A DNA stretch of 64,000 nucleotides. Source: Flexivirga alba. GTDB lineage: Bacteria > Actinomycetota > Actinomycetes > Actinomycetales > Dermatophilaceae. Position 1 is the first letter of the stretch. The number at the start of each line of letters is the position of its first letter. This document shows positions 45,738 through 55,184 of this stretch, piece after piece. The stretch covers positions 1,488,001 to 1,552,000 of the forward strand of contig NZ_JBHSWH010000001.1 in the NCBI RefSeq assembly GCF_042661025.1. Direction: 5' to 3'. Position numbers and translations under genes: made by a program. The notes beneath the pieces are model-generated. The model was not told the DNA's origin. It did no database searches and saw nothing but the letters and a program-made list of their open reading frames with translations.

Positions 45738-46220
45738 GTGCCCGCGCCCGATGGTTATGACGAATGGATGGCACTGGCGTTGAGCCAGGCCGGTATGGCG
45801 CTCGCCACCGACGACGTGCCGGTCGGTGCCGTCGTGCTCGATGCCGCTGGAACCGTCGTCGGAGCCGCACCCAACCGCCGGGTCGCGGACAGTGACCCGC
45901 TCGCGCACGCCGAGATAGTCGCGATCCGGTCGGCCGCGGAGACCTTCGGGCACTACCGGCTGGACGACTGCACGATGGTCGTGACGCTGGAACCGTGCCT
46001 GATGTGTGCTGGCGCGATCATGCAGTCGCGCATCTCGCATATCGTCTTCGGCGCATGGGACCGGAAGGCCGGCGCCTGCGGAAGCGCATGGGACGTCATC
46101 GCGGACAACACGAGTCCGCACAAGTTGGACGCCGTCGGCGGCATACGCGAGCAGGAGTGCGCGCAGTTGTTGACCGATTTCTTTCGGGCCCGACGGAAGA
46201 AACTCAGCGCTTCCGACTGA
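45738..46220 (+). CDS. tadA: tRNA adenosine(34) deaminase
   Basis: The 160-residue zinc enzyme converts A34 to inosine in tRNA-Arg(ACG), which is encoded at 39109. The zinc site is HAEIVAIR (His and catalytic Glu) and LEPCLMCAGAI (two Cys). The segment KAGACGSAWDV matches bacterial TadA. GTG at 45738 is chosen because a CAAACT box sits six bases upstream, leaderless style; ATG 45720 is possible but would overlap the upp start. Its end overlaps the convergent small membrane protein gene by 17 bases. Confidence 0.92.
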   Translation: MPAPDGYDEWMALALSQAGMALATDDVPVGAVVLDAAGTVVGAAPNRRVADSDPLAHAEIVAIRSAAETFGHYRLDDCTMVVTLEPCLMCAGAIMQSRISHIVFGAWDRKAGACGSAWDVIADNTSPHKLDAVGGIREQECAQLLTDFFRARRKKLSASD

Positions 46221-46362
46221 TCGCCTGCACTGCGACGTAGCCGATGCCGAGCACGATGGCAGCGGTGATCGCGAGCCACAGCAGGTGGAAGATCGCGGGC
46301 ACCACGATCAGCAGGATGAGCAGCACGACGACGACCTTCGCCGAGGTGGGCCAGTTACTCAT
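46204..46362 (-). CDS. Small membrane protein (52 aa)
   Basis: The 52-residue product starts MSNWPTSAKVVVVLLILLIVVPAIF and has one or two closely spaced hydrophobic helices ending with a basic tail (AISRKR). AAGGAG lies about seven bases before the ATG, which supports expression. No family is recognised. It sits between tadA (convergent, overlapping) and the MazG-like gene (same strand, 60 bases upstream). Confidence 0.65.
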   Translation of the reverse strand: MSNWPTSAKVVVVLLILLIVVPAIFHLLWLAITAAIVLGIGYVAVQAISRKR

Positions 46363-46422
46363 GGGAGCTCCTTGATCAGGGTGCACCACAAGTCTCGCAC
46401 ACGAGATGCCGGTCGATCCTGG

Positions 46423-46800
46423 TCAATCCTGAAAAGCGTTGCTGTCCAAAGCGATCGGCGGATTGGGCGCGGCGTCCGTGCGACGTTTGGTGTGGAACTC
46501 CTCCCAGGGCAGCCACTTGTCGCGCATGGCGGTCTCGACGTCGACGCCCATTCGGTGTGCGACGAGCAGCGCCATCGCCACCACGTCTGCGCACTCCGCC
46601 GCGACGGCATCCTGTTGCGCTTGCTCGGTCAGATTGCGATCACGGCCCTGGCCGCTGGCCACCAGCCACGCCTGGCTGAGCTCGCCCAACTCCTCCATCA
46701 GCTTCAGCAGCATCCAGTCAGGGGTGCGGTCGACGCCATAGACCTCGGCGTATCCGGCAGAGACGTTCTCGAGGCGGCTGGTCCATTCGGCGATATCCAC
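46423..46800 (-). CDS. MazG-like nucleotide pyrophosphohydrolase
   Basis: The 125-residue all-alpha protein has the NTP-PPase metal-binding pattern: MEELGELSQAWL (Glu residues of helix 1, about 35-46) and AECADVVAMALLVAHRMG (Glu and Asp of the second motif, about 69-86). Such enzymes hydrolyse NTPs or modified dNTPs to monophosphates and clean the nucleotide pool. GTG at 46800 is used because a CACGAT box lies six bases upstream, though it is weak. The C-terminal 20 residues are polar. Confidence 0.85.
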   Translation of the reverse strand: MDIAEWTSRLENVSAGYAEVYGVDRTPDWMLLKLMEELGELSQAWLVASGQGRDRNLTEQAQQDAVAAECADVVAMALLVAHRMGVDVETAMRDKWLPWEEFHTKRRTDAAPNPPIALDSNAFQD

Positions 46801-46831
46801 GCGGGCATCGTGTCAGCCGGGTATGACGCGC

Positions 46832-47533
46832 TCAGGTCGGCTGCGGCGGCCGCTGGGCGAGCACGTAGGCGCGCTCGGTCGGGATCTCGACGCCCGGGTG
46901 CGGCATCCGGGTGGTGACCGACACGATGTCGAGACCGGCGTCGGCGATCTCGTCGATGATCTCGGCCGGCTCCAGGAAGTGGCCGGTGATGTCGACGCTG
47001 TGCCCGAACCAGGTGTGGAGGTGCTGCGCCTGGCCGGCGGCGAACTCCTCACTGCGGATGTGGAAGGACACCAACGCGATGCCACCCGGCTGCAGCGCGC
47101 GGAAGACCTGCGCGAAGGTGCGAGCGCGTTCGGTGGGGCTGAGGTTGATGATCGCGTAGAGCAGCACCGCGCCGGCCAGGCTCTGGTCGGGCTCGGTCAG
47201 GTCGGTCATCGACTCCACGCGGAACTCGACGCCCGGGTTCTCGGCGCGGGCGATGTCGATCATCGCCGGCGAGATGTCGATCCCGAGGGGCTTGGCGCCA
47301 AGGGATGCCAAGTGCTGGGTGACGTGGCCGGGCCCGCACCCGATGTCCGCGACGCGGCCGCCGTCGCACATCTCCACGACTGCCGCCAGGAGCGCGCGAT
47401 CCAGCGGCTTGCCCGCCAGCTCGTCGTGCATCGCCTCGGCATACTCCACAGCCACTGCGTTGTATGCCGCCGCGACCTGGCTGTCGCTGTATGCCGTTGT
47501 GTCCAGGCTGTCGGACGTGGACTCGCTCGTCAT
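46832..47533 (-). CDS. Class I SAM-dependent methyltransferase
   Basis: The 233-residue protein has the SAM-binding glycine motif VADIGCGPGHVTQHLASLG (about residues 61-79), the acidic loop LGIDISPAMIDIAR and the post-motif LLYAIINLSPTERARTF. The substrate is unknown; the pattern is that of small-molecule methyltransferases. TACATT lies seven bases before the ATG at 47533, so the mRNA is likely leaderless. A longer frame exists upstream but lacks any family match. Confidence 0.88.
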   Translation of the reverse strand: MTSESTSDSLDTTAYSDSQVAAAYNAVAVEYAEAMHDELAGKPLDRALLAAVVEMCDGGRVADIGCGPGHVTQHLASLGAKPLGIDISPAMIDIARAENPGVEFRVESMTDLTEPDQSLAGAVLLYAIINLSPTERARTFAQVFRALQPGGIALVSFHIRSEEFAAGQAQHLHTWFGHSVDITGHFLEPAEIIDEIADAGLDIVSVTTRMPHPGVEIPTERAYVLAQRPPQPT

Positions 47534-47632
47534 ACCTGCCAATGTATGTCGTCCCACACCTCGCCTGGCGCCGGAGGAGGGCCGGTTCGCTACCTGACGT
47601 TCGTGAACGCCCCGCGGGGTTCTGGACGGGAC

Positions 47633-47638
47633 TAGCGT
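47633..47638 (+). promoter_or_regulatory. -10 box of the PNGase A-like gene
   Basis: TAGCGT at 47633-47638 would start transcription near 47645, leaving a short leader with GAGGAG (47663-47668) before the GTG. A GC palindrome (CCCCGCGGGG) lies about 20 bases upstream and may be an operator. Confidence 0.4.
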
Positions 47639-47673
47639 CATTCGTTGTTTCAGTCCCGGTGTGAGGAGTTGCG

Positions 47674-49350
47674 GTGCGTCGTCTGGTGAGCGTTCTCGGA
47701 GTGTCCGTCGTGTCTGTCGGTATGGCGCTCGGCGGCGCCACCGGAGCAAGTGCGGCGTCCGGGCCGACTGCGAGCGGGGTGATCGAATCCTCCGGCGGTG
47801 ACACGGTTTCCGCGCAGCCACCGGTGTCGCGACCCGACACACGACACTGCACGGTGACGCTCGCCGACCACTTCAAGTCGAACGCTGCCGACCTGTCGCC
47901 GCAGCTCTATTCGGGGAGCGTGCAGGTGCCGGACGAATGCAAGGGCAAGTGGTCGAAGGTCGTGCTGGACTCGACGACCTCAGTGTCCGGGCGGCAGTAC
48001 GACCGCTCCGGTGAGCTCGAGATCGGCGGCGTGCCAGTGTGGTTCGGCACCACGCAGGAGCCGAATGGCGCGAAGCCGACGACGTTCTCCTTCAGCAAGG
48101 ACATCACCGAATTCAGCTCGCTCTTCAAGACGCCGCAGAAATTCTCCGGCGGCTACACCAACTACATGTCCGACGTCTACACCGGCAACTACGACCAGAC
48201 GGTGAAGATCACCTTCTACCTGGCCGATCGGAAGCACCCGGCTCCGGATGTCCCCGACAAGGTGGTCGGAGTGCCGGTCGCCGACCTGACGCCGGGCAGC
48301 GCCACTGCATCAACAACGCTGTCCGACCTACCCCGCAACATCATTCGCGCCCAGCTCGAGACGACGCTGAAGGGAAACGGTTGCGACGAGCAATGGTTCA
48401 CCGCGGTGCCCGATGCGGTCGCCGCGAAGTTCCCCGGTGCCGGCCTGTGCGCGGCAGGTGCCTATCGGGAGGCCGCCGTCTCCGTCGACGGCACACCCGC
48501 CGGTGACGTCGGGACGTTCCCGCACATCTACTCCGGTGGCATCGTGCCCACCCTGTGGCGGCCGGTGGTTGCGATCGACACCCTCGACATGCGCACCGAG
48601 TCGCTCGACCTGACCCCGTTCGCCGGCCGGCTGGTCGACGGCAAGACACACTCGATCTCGTTCGGTATCAACCCGATCGGCGACACCTGGAATGTGCGCG
48701 CTGCGCTGTTCTTGTGGACCGATCACCACCGGGCACAGACGTCCGGTGCGCTCACCGAGGACTCAGTGGCTGCGTCGCCGGCAACCTCCACCACGGCCGG
48801 AGACCCGGTCGACGGCACCGTGAAGTATGCCGAGACGGCACGACGCTCCGACATGCTCAGCGGGTATGTCGACACCTTGGCCGGTCGTGTCGTGACGACA
48901 GTGAACACCTCTCGCAACTGGTCGAATTCGGGCAGTGTCGGTGACTCCGGGATGGTCCAGAGCATCACGCAGCAGGATGCGATGACGACGCAGTCGGTCT
49001 CCCGCATCGGCCATCGGGTCGTCCGCAGCGCGTCATTGAATGAGTCCTACCCGATCAGTGTCGACTTCTCCGCGGCTGACTACGTCAACGACCAGAACTT
49101 CTCTCTCAATGGCACGGTCGACATGACGCAACAGGTGTCGAGTTCGGTGCGCACTGGCAGTCAGCTCGTGCGGCGTGGATGGGACTGGAACGTCACGTCA
49201 TACGGCGTGCTGGCGCGCAAGGACGGCACGACGAGCGAGTCCGACGGACACTCGACGACGAGCTATGCCGGCACGGATGACAATGGCCGGCCCTACTGGC
49301 ACCGGATCACGACCGATCACGGTCAGGTCGTGACCGACCGCCAGCATTAG
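47674..49350 (+). CDS. Secreted peptide-N-glycosidase A-like amidase
   Basis: The 558-residue protein has a signal peptide (cleavage near ASAASG, residues 26-31) and resembles the eukaryote-type PNGase A family. Recognised features are HCTVTLADHFKSN, GRQYDRSGELEIGGVPVWFGTTQEP, ITFYLADRK, and the conserved core YREAAVSVDG, VGTFPHIYSGGIVPTLWRPV with SFGINPIGDTWNVRAALFLWTD. Family members cleave the glycan-asparagine bond of N-glycoproteins. The gene is convergent with a GH92 mannosidase, and their stop codons overlap, so the pair may strip and trim high-mannose N-glycans. GTG at 47674 follows GAGGAG. Confidence 0.8.
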   Translation: MRRLVSVLGVSVVSVGMALGGATGASAASGPTASGVIESSGGDTVSAQPPVSRPDTRHCTVTLADHFKSNAADLSPQLYSGSVQVPDECKGKWSKVVLDSTTSVSGRQYDRSGELEIGGVPVWFGTTQEPNGAKPTTFSFSKDITEFSSLFKTPQKFSGGYTNYMSDVYTGNYDQTVKITFYLADRKHPAPDVPDKVVGVPVADLTPGSATASTTLSDLPRNIIRAQLETTLKGNGCDEQWFTAVPDAVAAKFPGAGLCAAGAYREAAVSVDGTPAGDVGTFPHIYSGGIVPTLWRPVVAIDTLDMRTESLDLTPFAGRLVDGKTHSISFGINPIGDTWNVRAALFLWTDHHRAQTSGALTEDSVAASPATSTTAGDPVDGTVKYAETARRSDMLSGYVDTLAGRVVTTVNTSRNWSNSGSVGDSGMVQSITQQDAMTTQSVSRIGHRVVRSASLNESYPISVDFSAADYVNDQNFSLNGTVDMTQQVSSSVRTGSQLVRRGWDWNVTSYGVLARKDGTTSESDGHSTTSYAGTDDNGRPYWHRITTDHGQVVTDRQH

Positions 49351-52300
49351 CTGACGGTGACCTTGGTGGTCGTGGTCTCGCTCTTGATGCCGTCGTCTGC
49401 GGTGACGGTCACGGTGTAGGTGCCCGCCTTCGCGTAGGTGTGACCACCGGCGATCGACCAGTCGGATCCTGACGTGACCACGTCGGCCTTGTCCATCGCG
49501 GATCCGTCACCCCAGTTGACCGTGGCCCCTGGCGTGCCGGAACCACCGGTGGCAGTGGCCAGCTCGGCCGTGAACGCCGTGCCGCTCTGCTGACCCGCAA
49601 CGGCCTTCGGTGTCAGCGTGATCGGCGTGTAGACGGCTGAACGATCCCCGTCGGACGCGAACGCGAAGACGTGGATCCGGCCGCCTGAGGACGCGGAGCC
49701 GACCGCTGCCGGGAGCGTGATCGAGACGAGCTGCTTGCCGCTGGGCAGGTCGATCGGTGCGGTCGAGAAGATCGCCGCAGTGAGGGAGTCCGTGCCGCCA
49801 CTGGAAACGCGACCGGCCGACTTCCCGACGACGATATTGCCGAATTTCGGCGAGCCCGCGGCGCCGACCCAGTCCCCGAATCCGATGGACAGAGGTGCCG
49901 TCGAGCCGTCCGAGAAGTGCAGGGTCGCGGTCGCGCTCAGGTCTCTCTGGGTCGCCGTTCCGATCACCGAGATCTTCGTCGCGTCCGTTCCGGGGTCGAA
50001 CATGACTGTCTGTCCGTCGGCCACGACGTTGTCATTGCCGTCTACCGGCTTCGGTATGTCGAACGACAGGCCAGTGCCCGGCACCTTCTCGGTCTGGCCC
50101 TGGACGAAACCATTGTCCGCCAACGAGGTTCGCGAGAAGCCAACGCCGCCGGCGTCGCAGTCGGCACCGGAACCAGGCAGGCCGATGCAAGTGCCGTTCA
50201 TCGTGTCCGCGAAGAGCTGGTCCCTGCTGACCCCGACCTCGACGGAGGCCGACACCTTCGTTCCTGCGACGCTGGCCACGATGTCGACCGAGGCGAGGCC
50301 TGCCGTGTCGAAGGTGTGCGGAGCGCTGACGGCGTACCGCCCAAGCGGGGTCGTGCTGACCGTTGCCGGCTGCGGGCCTTTCCCGTCATGGAAGTCCGCG
50401 GTGGCGCTGACCGCCGCAGCGCCGCCGGGCACACCGCTCACGACAGCCAAAGGCGAGGTTAGTGGGGTGCCGACGGTTGTCTCGACGCCCTGGACCGGTG
50501 AGACCGTCAGATCGCCTTGTTTCCCAGTGGGATCCGCCGACAATTCGAACTCCGACAGGGTCGGCGCACCACCCGTGCTCGCGGTGACTTGCAGTCGGTA
50601 GGCGTCATACGAGCCGGGTTTCGCGATCGAATACGGCACGAGTTGGTCGTGCCAGCGGAACGTCTGGTTCTTCTGCTGGTCGAGTCGGACCCACGACTTT
50701 CCTCCGTCGGGTGAGCCCTCAAGAGTCCATGACGTGGGTGTGCCGCCGTCGGCTCCGCTGGTGAGCGTGTAGCGATCGACGGTCATCGGGCCGGACCCGC
50801 TCTGCCAGGTGATCGTCGGCGTCTTCGACGTGAAGGTCGTATCGGTCGAGGAGTTGTCGTCGACCAGTGCAGTCGTCGACGTGCCGTCCGACGAGGTGGT
50901 CGCGCCGTAGCCGGGCGTTGTTGCGTCATACAGCGGCTTGGCGGGTGTGCCGTTGCTCGAGCTCGCACCCCAGGTCGACGGTTTCGGTCCCATCTGGAAC
51001 GAGAGCTTGCCGCCCTTCTGCAACAGAGATGCGTCAATCGTCGCGCTCTGCAATGGCTTTCCGTTGAGCGTCGCAGCCTGGATGTAGATGTTCTGCGGAC
51101 TGTTGTCGCGAGCATCGATGGTGAGCTTCCTGCCGCCGTCCAGGTGCACCGTCGCGGTGCGGAACAGCGGCGAGCCGATGACGTACTGACCGGAGCCGAC
51201 CGACATCGGATAGAAGCCGAGCGCCGAGAAGATGTACCAGGAGCTGGTCTCGCCGTTGTCCTCGTCGCCGGCGTAGCCCTCACCGATGTCGCTGCCGACG
51301 AAGAGTCGCCGGGTGATCTCCCGGACCTTGGCCTGCGTTTCGCTGGGCTTGCCTGCGGCGGCATACACGTAGGGGATGTGGTGCGACGGCTGGTTGCTCA
51401 TCCCGAGTTGGCCCATCCGGACCGCCGCGGCCTCACGCATCTCGTGGATGGTGCCGCCGTATCCGCCCGGATTGGAGGCGGTTTCGGGTGTTGCGAAGAA
51501 CTTGTCGAGTTTGCCGATGAGGCCTTTGCTGCCGCCATACAGCGCCTCAAGTCCGGGGATGTCGTATGTCGGGTGGAACGCGAAGTTCCAGCCGTCGGTC
51601 TCGGTGAAGACGTCACCCCAGCTCGTCGGGTCGAACGGTTTGCCGCCGAAGGTGTGCCACGAGCCGTCGGCGTTGCGGCCCTGGAAGAAGTCGGTGGCGG
51701 GGTTGAAGAGGTTGACGTAGTCCTTGGAACGCGACGTGAGGTAGGCGGCGTCGTTCTTCAGCTGCGCGACCCGGCTGCGTGGTGTCTTCGGGTCGTTCGC
51801 CAGCTTGCTCGCCATCTTGGCGATGCCGGCGTCGTTGATGTAGTCCTCAAGCGACCAGGAGACGGATTCGCCTGTGTTTGTTGACGTGTAGCCCGCGTAG
51901 GGGCTCGTGTTCAAGCCCTTCCGGCCGACGGCACTGTTGGTCGAGCGCACCGTTGCGTTCTTCAGTGCTGCGTCGTATGCCGTCAGCGCCGTCTTGGTGT
52001 CGACGCTGCCCTCGAGGTACGCCTCCGCGAATGCGGTGTCGCTGCTGGTCCCGGTCATCAGGTCGGCGTAGCCGGGAGAGGACCAGCGGGCGATCCAGCC
52101 ACCTTCTCGGTACTGCTGCGCAAAGCCGTCGACCAGTTCGTCGGCCAGCTTCGGGTAGAGCATCGAATAGGCCGGCCACTCAGTGCGATAGGTGTCCCAG
52201 AAGCCGTTGTTCACGTAGATCTTGCCCGGCTTGACCTGTGCGTTCGTTGCGGTGTCGGTCGCGTCGCCGTTGGTCGGAAGCACCGGACTGGCGTGCTCGT

Positions 52301-53927
52301 ACGTCGGCTTCGCGGCGGTGCCGACATTCTCGAACTGCGAGTTCGGATAGAGGTTCATCCGGTAGAGGTTGGAGTAGAGCGACTGGAGTTGAGTGCGCCC
52401 GGCGCCAGTGACGTCAATGACTCCAAGCCGCTTGTTCCACGCGGTGTTTGCGGCCTTCTGCACCTTGTCGAACGACTGGTTGGTCACTTCCAGGTCGAGG
52501 TTGTGCTTCGCCTGGGCCGACGAGATGAACGAGGTAGCGAGGCGCAACTCGACGGTCTTGTCCGAGGATGTGTCGAAGGAGGCATAGCGTGCACTGGCCG
52601 ACCGGTCGCCCGTTGCATCACCGACTTTCGCTGGCGTGCGGTCGAATTCGCCATACACGAACATGCGGGTGGCGCCGTCCGAGTTGCCGTTGTCGACCCA
52701 GCCGCTCACCGTACCGTCCGCGGCGACGTGCAGCATCGAGTCCCCGGCGACCTTGTCGAGCAGCACCGAACCGGTCGAGCCGGGGAAGGTGAATTTGTAG
52801 ACCCCGGCGTGGTCGCTGGGCGTGAGGGACGTCTTGATGCCGTCGGTGAACTTCACGCTGTAGAGGTCAGGTCGAGCGGTCTCGTCATTGTGGTCGAAGG
52901 TCAGTGCGCGGTCGGTGAGGGTCGACGTCGGTTGTGCGTCCGGTGACGGCATGATCGCCAACTGGTTGCGGTCGCCCATCCAGGGGCTCGGCTCGTGGGA
53001 GACCCCGATGCCTTGCAACGAGGGGAGATTCGCGTCGTTGTTTGCTGAGGCGTAGTTGTACTCCCAGCTGCGACTCTTGGCGTCGGTCATCGGGGTGAAG
53101 AAGTTGAAGCCGTTCGGCATCGCGGTTGCCGGAAGGTTGTTGCCTCGGGAGAAGTCACCGGAGGAGAGCGTGCCGCGGCGGGTGTCGACGATGGACGCGC
53201 GGTTGTGGAGGTCGACCTTCGGCGCCGGCTGCACGCTGAGATCGTCGAACCAGGCGCTGAATTTCTGGCCGGCACCGCCGTCGTCCGGGTTGTCGTAGAC
53301 CGCGATGACCTTGTCGACGGTCTTGCCGGCATACCGGCTCAGGTCGATGTGGATCGAGTTCCACTGGTCGGTGTAGAGGACCTTCTTGGTGCCGTGGCCG
53401 CTAGCCGAAATCGGCGAACCATCAGTGTCAGTGGCGTCCGGCGTCGCGCTCATCCGGGTGCCGTCGGTGAAGATCAGGTCGATCGCGACATAGGTCGAGG
53501 CGTATGACGAACTGCTGCCGCGCTCGGGAAAGACCTTGTAGCTCAGCTCGTCTCCGCTGCTGATCCGATGGCCGACGTTGTCGTACAGGGAGTCGGCACC
53601 GCGGGCAGGACCTGCTGCTTGGTTGATGCCGGAGAACTGCATGCCGTGCGTGCCGGTGAAACCAGTGCCCTTGTGCAGGTTGTAGCCGCTGGTCGGTCCG
53701 CCGCCAACCTTGGCGACCAGTGGCACGTTCGCGTCACCGGTTCCGGAGACGTTGACCAGCGGGCCGAACTGTTTGGACGTGGACGGCGCCGGCTGTGACG
53801 CCTCGAAAGAGGTTGTCCACGGGCTGACGTGCTTCGTGGCTGCTTGCGCGGAAGGTGGCGTCAGCAGGCAGGTCGCGGTCATGGCGAACGTGGTCGTGGC
53901 AATGGTGAAGCAAGATCCCAGGCGCAA
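49347..53927 (-). CDS. Secreted GH92 alpha-mannosidase, multidomain
   Basis: The 1526-residue protein has a signal peptide (residues 1-30, ending PSAQAA). A jelly-roll carbohydrate-binding-like region (about 35-260, ending FSAWFDDLSVQPAP) is followed by the GH92 catalytic region (about 260-1000) with GISHEPSPWMGD, NNGFWDTYRTEWPAY, FTETDGWNFAFHPTYD, MSNQPSHHIPYVY and GDEDNGETSSWYIFSALGFYP. Next are a discoidin-like domain (about 1020-1140), Ig-like and jelly-roll regions, and a C-terminal PKD-like repeat (GGHTYAKAGTYTVTVTADDG). GH92 enzymes are calcium-dependent exo-alpha-mannosidases. TTG at 53927 is chosen because GGAGGAG lies six bases upstream. Confidence 0.88.
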   Translation of the reverse strand: MRLGSCFTIATTTFAMTATCLLTPPSAQAATKHVSPWTTSFEASQPAPSTSKQFGPLVNVSGTGDANVPLVAKVGGGPTSGYNLHKGTGFTGTHGMQFSGINQAAGPARGADSLYDNVGHRISSGDELSYKVFPERGSSSSYASTYVAIDLIFTDGTRMSATPDATDTDGSPISASGHGTKKVLYTDQWNSIHIDLSRYAGKTVDKVIAVYDNPDDGGAGQKFSAWFDDLSVQPAPKVDLHNRASIVDTRRGTLSSGDFSRGNNLPATAMPNGFNFFTPMTDAKSRSWEYNYASANNDANLPSLQGIGVSHEPSPWMGDRNQLAIMPSPDAQPTSTLTDRALTFDHNDETARPDLYSVKFTDGIKTSLTPSDHAGVYKFTFPGSTGSVLLDKVAGDSMLHVAADGTVSGWVDNGNSDGATRMFVYGEFDRTPAKVGDATGDRSASARYASFDTSSDKTVELRLATSFISSAQAKHNLDLEVTNQSFDKVQKAANTAWNKRLGVIDVTGAGRTQLQSLYSNLYRMNLYPNSQFENVGTAAKPTYEHASPVLPTNGDATDTATNAQVKPGKIYVNNGFWDTYRTEWPAYSMLYPKLADELVDGFAQQYREGGWIARWSSPGYADLMTGTSSDTAFAEAYLEGSVDTKTALTAYDAALKNATVRSTNSAVGRKGLNTSPYAGYTSTNTGESVSWSLEDYINDAGIAKMASKLANDPKTPRSRVAQLKNDAAYLTSRSKDYVNLFNPATDFFQGRNADGSWHTFGGKPFDPTSWGDVFTETDGWNFAFHPTYDIPGLEALYGGSKGLIGKLDKFFATPETASNPGGYGGTIHEMREAAAVRMGQLGMSNQPSHHIPYVYAAAGKPSETQAKVREITRRLFVGSDIGEGYAGDEDNGETSSWYIFSALGFYPMSVGSGQYVIGSPLFRTATVHLDGGRKLTIDARDNSPQNIYIQAATLNGKPLQSATIDASLLQKGGKLSFQMGPKPSTWGASSSNGTPAKPLYDATTPGYGATTSSDGTSTTALVDDNSSTDTTFTSKTPTITWQSGSGPMTVDRYTLTSGADGGTPTSWTLEGSPDGGKSWVRLDQQKNQTFRWHDQLVPYSIAKPGSYDAYRLQVTASTGGAPTLSEFELSADPTGKQGDLTVSPVQGVETTVGTPLTSPLAVVSGVPGGAAAVSATADFHDGKGPQPATVSTTPLGRYAVSAPHTFDTAGLASVDIVASVAGTKVSASVEVGVSRDQLFADTMNGTCIGLPGSGADCDAGGVGFSRTSLADNGFVQGQTEKVPGTGLSFDIPKPVDGNDNVVADGQTVMFDPGTDATKISVIGTATQRDLSATATLHFSDGSTAPLSIGFGDWVGAAGSPKFGNIVVGKSAGRVSSGGTDSLTAAIFSTAPIDLPSGKQLVSITLPAAVGSASSGGRIHVFAFASDGDRSAVYTPITLTPKAVAGQQSGTAFTAELATATGGSGTPGATVNWGDGSAMDKADVVTSGSDWSIAGGHTYAKAGTYTVTVTADDGIKSETTTTKVTVS

Positions 53928-54041
53928 CGGTGGCTCCTCCGAGAGGCATGGATGGGCGTCGTACGAGCGACGACCGTCACAGTCTTGTCCCATCGCAGTG
54001 TCAATTGTGGGATCCGAGACGCCCACGAAGGTAAAGGATTA

Positions 54042-55181
54042 TCAAAGGACTTCATGCAACCGCGCTCCTTCACGCAGCAGGTGATCCCGCTCCTTGGTGT
54101 TGGTCGCCTTGTGTGCTGCCTCGGTGTAGAGGGCGGCGGATTCGGCGAGATCGCCGGCCTTTTCGTGCAGGTATGCCGCCGCAGCCGTATGGCGCGGCAC
54201 GGTTGGATCCACTGCTGCGAGCGCCGCGAGGCCGACCCGCGCGCCGTCGGCCTCACCGAGTGCGATCGCTCGATTCAGTTGCACGACAGGAGAGTTCGTG
54301 ATGGCGAGCAGTTCGTCATACCAGCTCACGATCTGCACCCAGTCCGTCTCCTCGACTCGTTGTGCATCCGCATGCAAGGCGGCGATCGCGGCTTGGGCCT
54401 GATATTCGCCGAGCCGATCGGCGGCGAGTGCGTGCTGCAGGATCGCGATGCCCTCGACGATCAGCTCGGTGTCCCAGCGTGAGCGATCCTGCGCCCGCAG
54501 CGGCACGAGCCGTCCGCTGGAGTCCGTCCGCGATGCGCGCCGGGCGTGATGCAGCAGCATGAGTGCGAGCAGCCCGCGAACCTCGGGTTCTGTTGTGAGT
54601 GAAGCGAGTTGGCGGGTCAGGCGGATCGCCTCGGCGGAGAGGTCGATGGAGCCGCCATACCCCTCGTTGAAGACCAGGTAGAGCACGCGGAGCACCGTGG
54701 CCAGGTCGCCGGGGGAGTCGAGTCGGGTGTCGCGTAGTTGCCGCTTGGCACGGCTGATCCGTTGCGCCATGGTCGCTTCAGGCACGAGGTAGGCGTCCGC
54801 GATCTGCTTCGTCGTGAGGCCGCCGACTGCGCGCAATGTCAGTGCGACGGCCGACGAGTTGGTGAGTTTCGGGTTGGCACACAGGAAGTAGAGCTGCAGG
54901 CTCTCATCGGTGCCGGTGGGGGTGCTGAACTCGGGTTGCTCGGTCACCCGCAGCTCACGCGACCGCCGTGCGTCGGTCGCTCTGACCTGGTCGAGGAAAC
55001 GCCGCCAGGACGCGGTGATCAACCAGGCGAGCGGGTCGTTCGGCGGCGAATCCGGCCAGCTTTCAAGGGCTTTGATCAGCGCATCCTGCACAGCGTCCTC
55101 TACCGACGCGAAGTCTGCTCCACGTCGGCAGAGGGCGCTGATCGTCGCAGGCACCAGCCCGCGAAGTAGCTCGTCGTCCAC
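54042..55181 (-). CDS. ECF-type RNA polymerase sigma factor, ECF42 group
   Basis: The 379-residue factor has sigma-2 and sigma-4 regions (about residues 20-160: EDAVQDALIKALESWP, LRAVGGLTTKQIADAYLVPEATMAQRISRAKRQLR) and a long helical C-terminal region with TPR-like repeats, the ECF42 layout. These factors lack an anti-sigma and are encoded beside YCII (DGPF) proteins, here four bases upstream. The signal is unknown; the C-terminal extension is thought to regulate activity. A second such module lies at 61869-63883. Confidence 0.9.
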   Translation of the reverse strand: MDDELLRGLVPATISALCRRGADFASVEDAVQDALIKALESWPDSPPNDPLAWLITASWRRFLDQVRATDARRSRELRVTEQPEFSTPTGTDESLQLYFLCANPKLTNSSAVALTLRAVGGLTTKQIADAYLVPEATMAQRISRAKRQLRDTRLDSPGDLATVLRVLYLVFNEGYGGSIDLSAEAIRLTRQLASLTTEPEVRGLLALMLLHHARRASRTDSSGRLVPLRAQDRSRWDTELIVEGIAILQHALAADRLGEYQAQAAIAALHADAQRVEETDWVQIVSWYDELLAITNSPVVQLNRAIALGEADGARVGLAALAAVDPTVPRHTAAAAYLHEKAGDLAESAALYTEAAHKATNTKERDHLLREGARLHEVL

Positions 55182-55184
55182 GAG

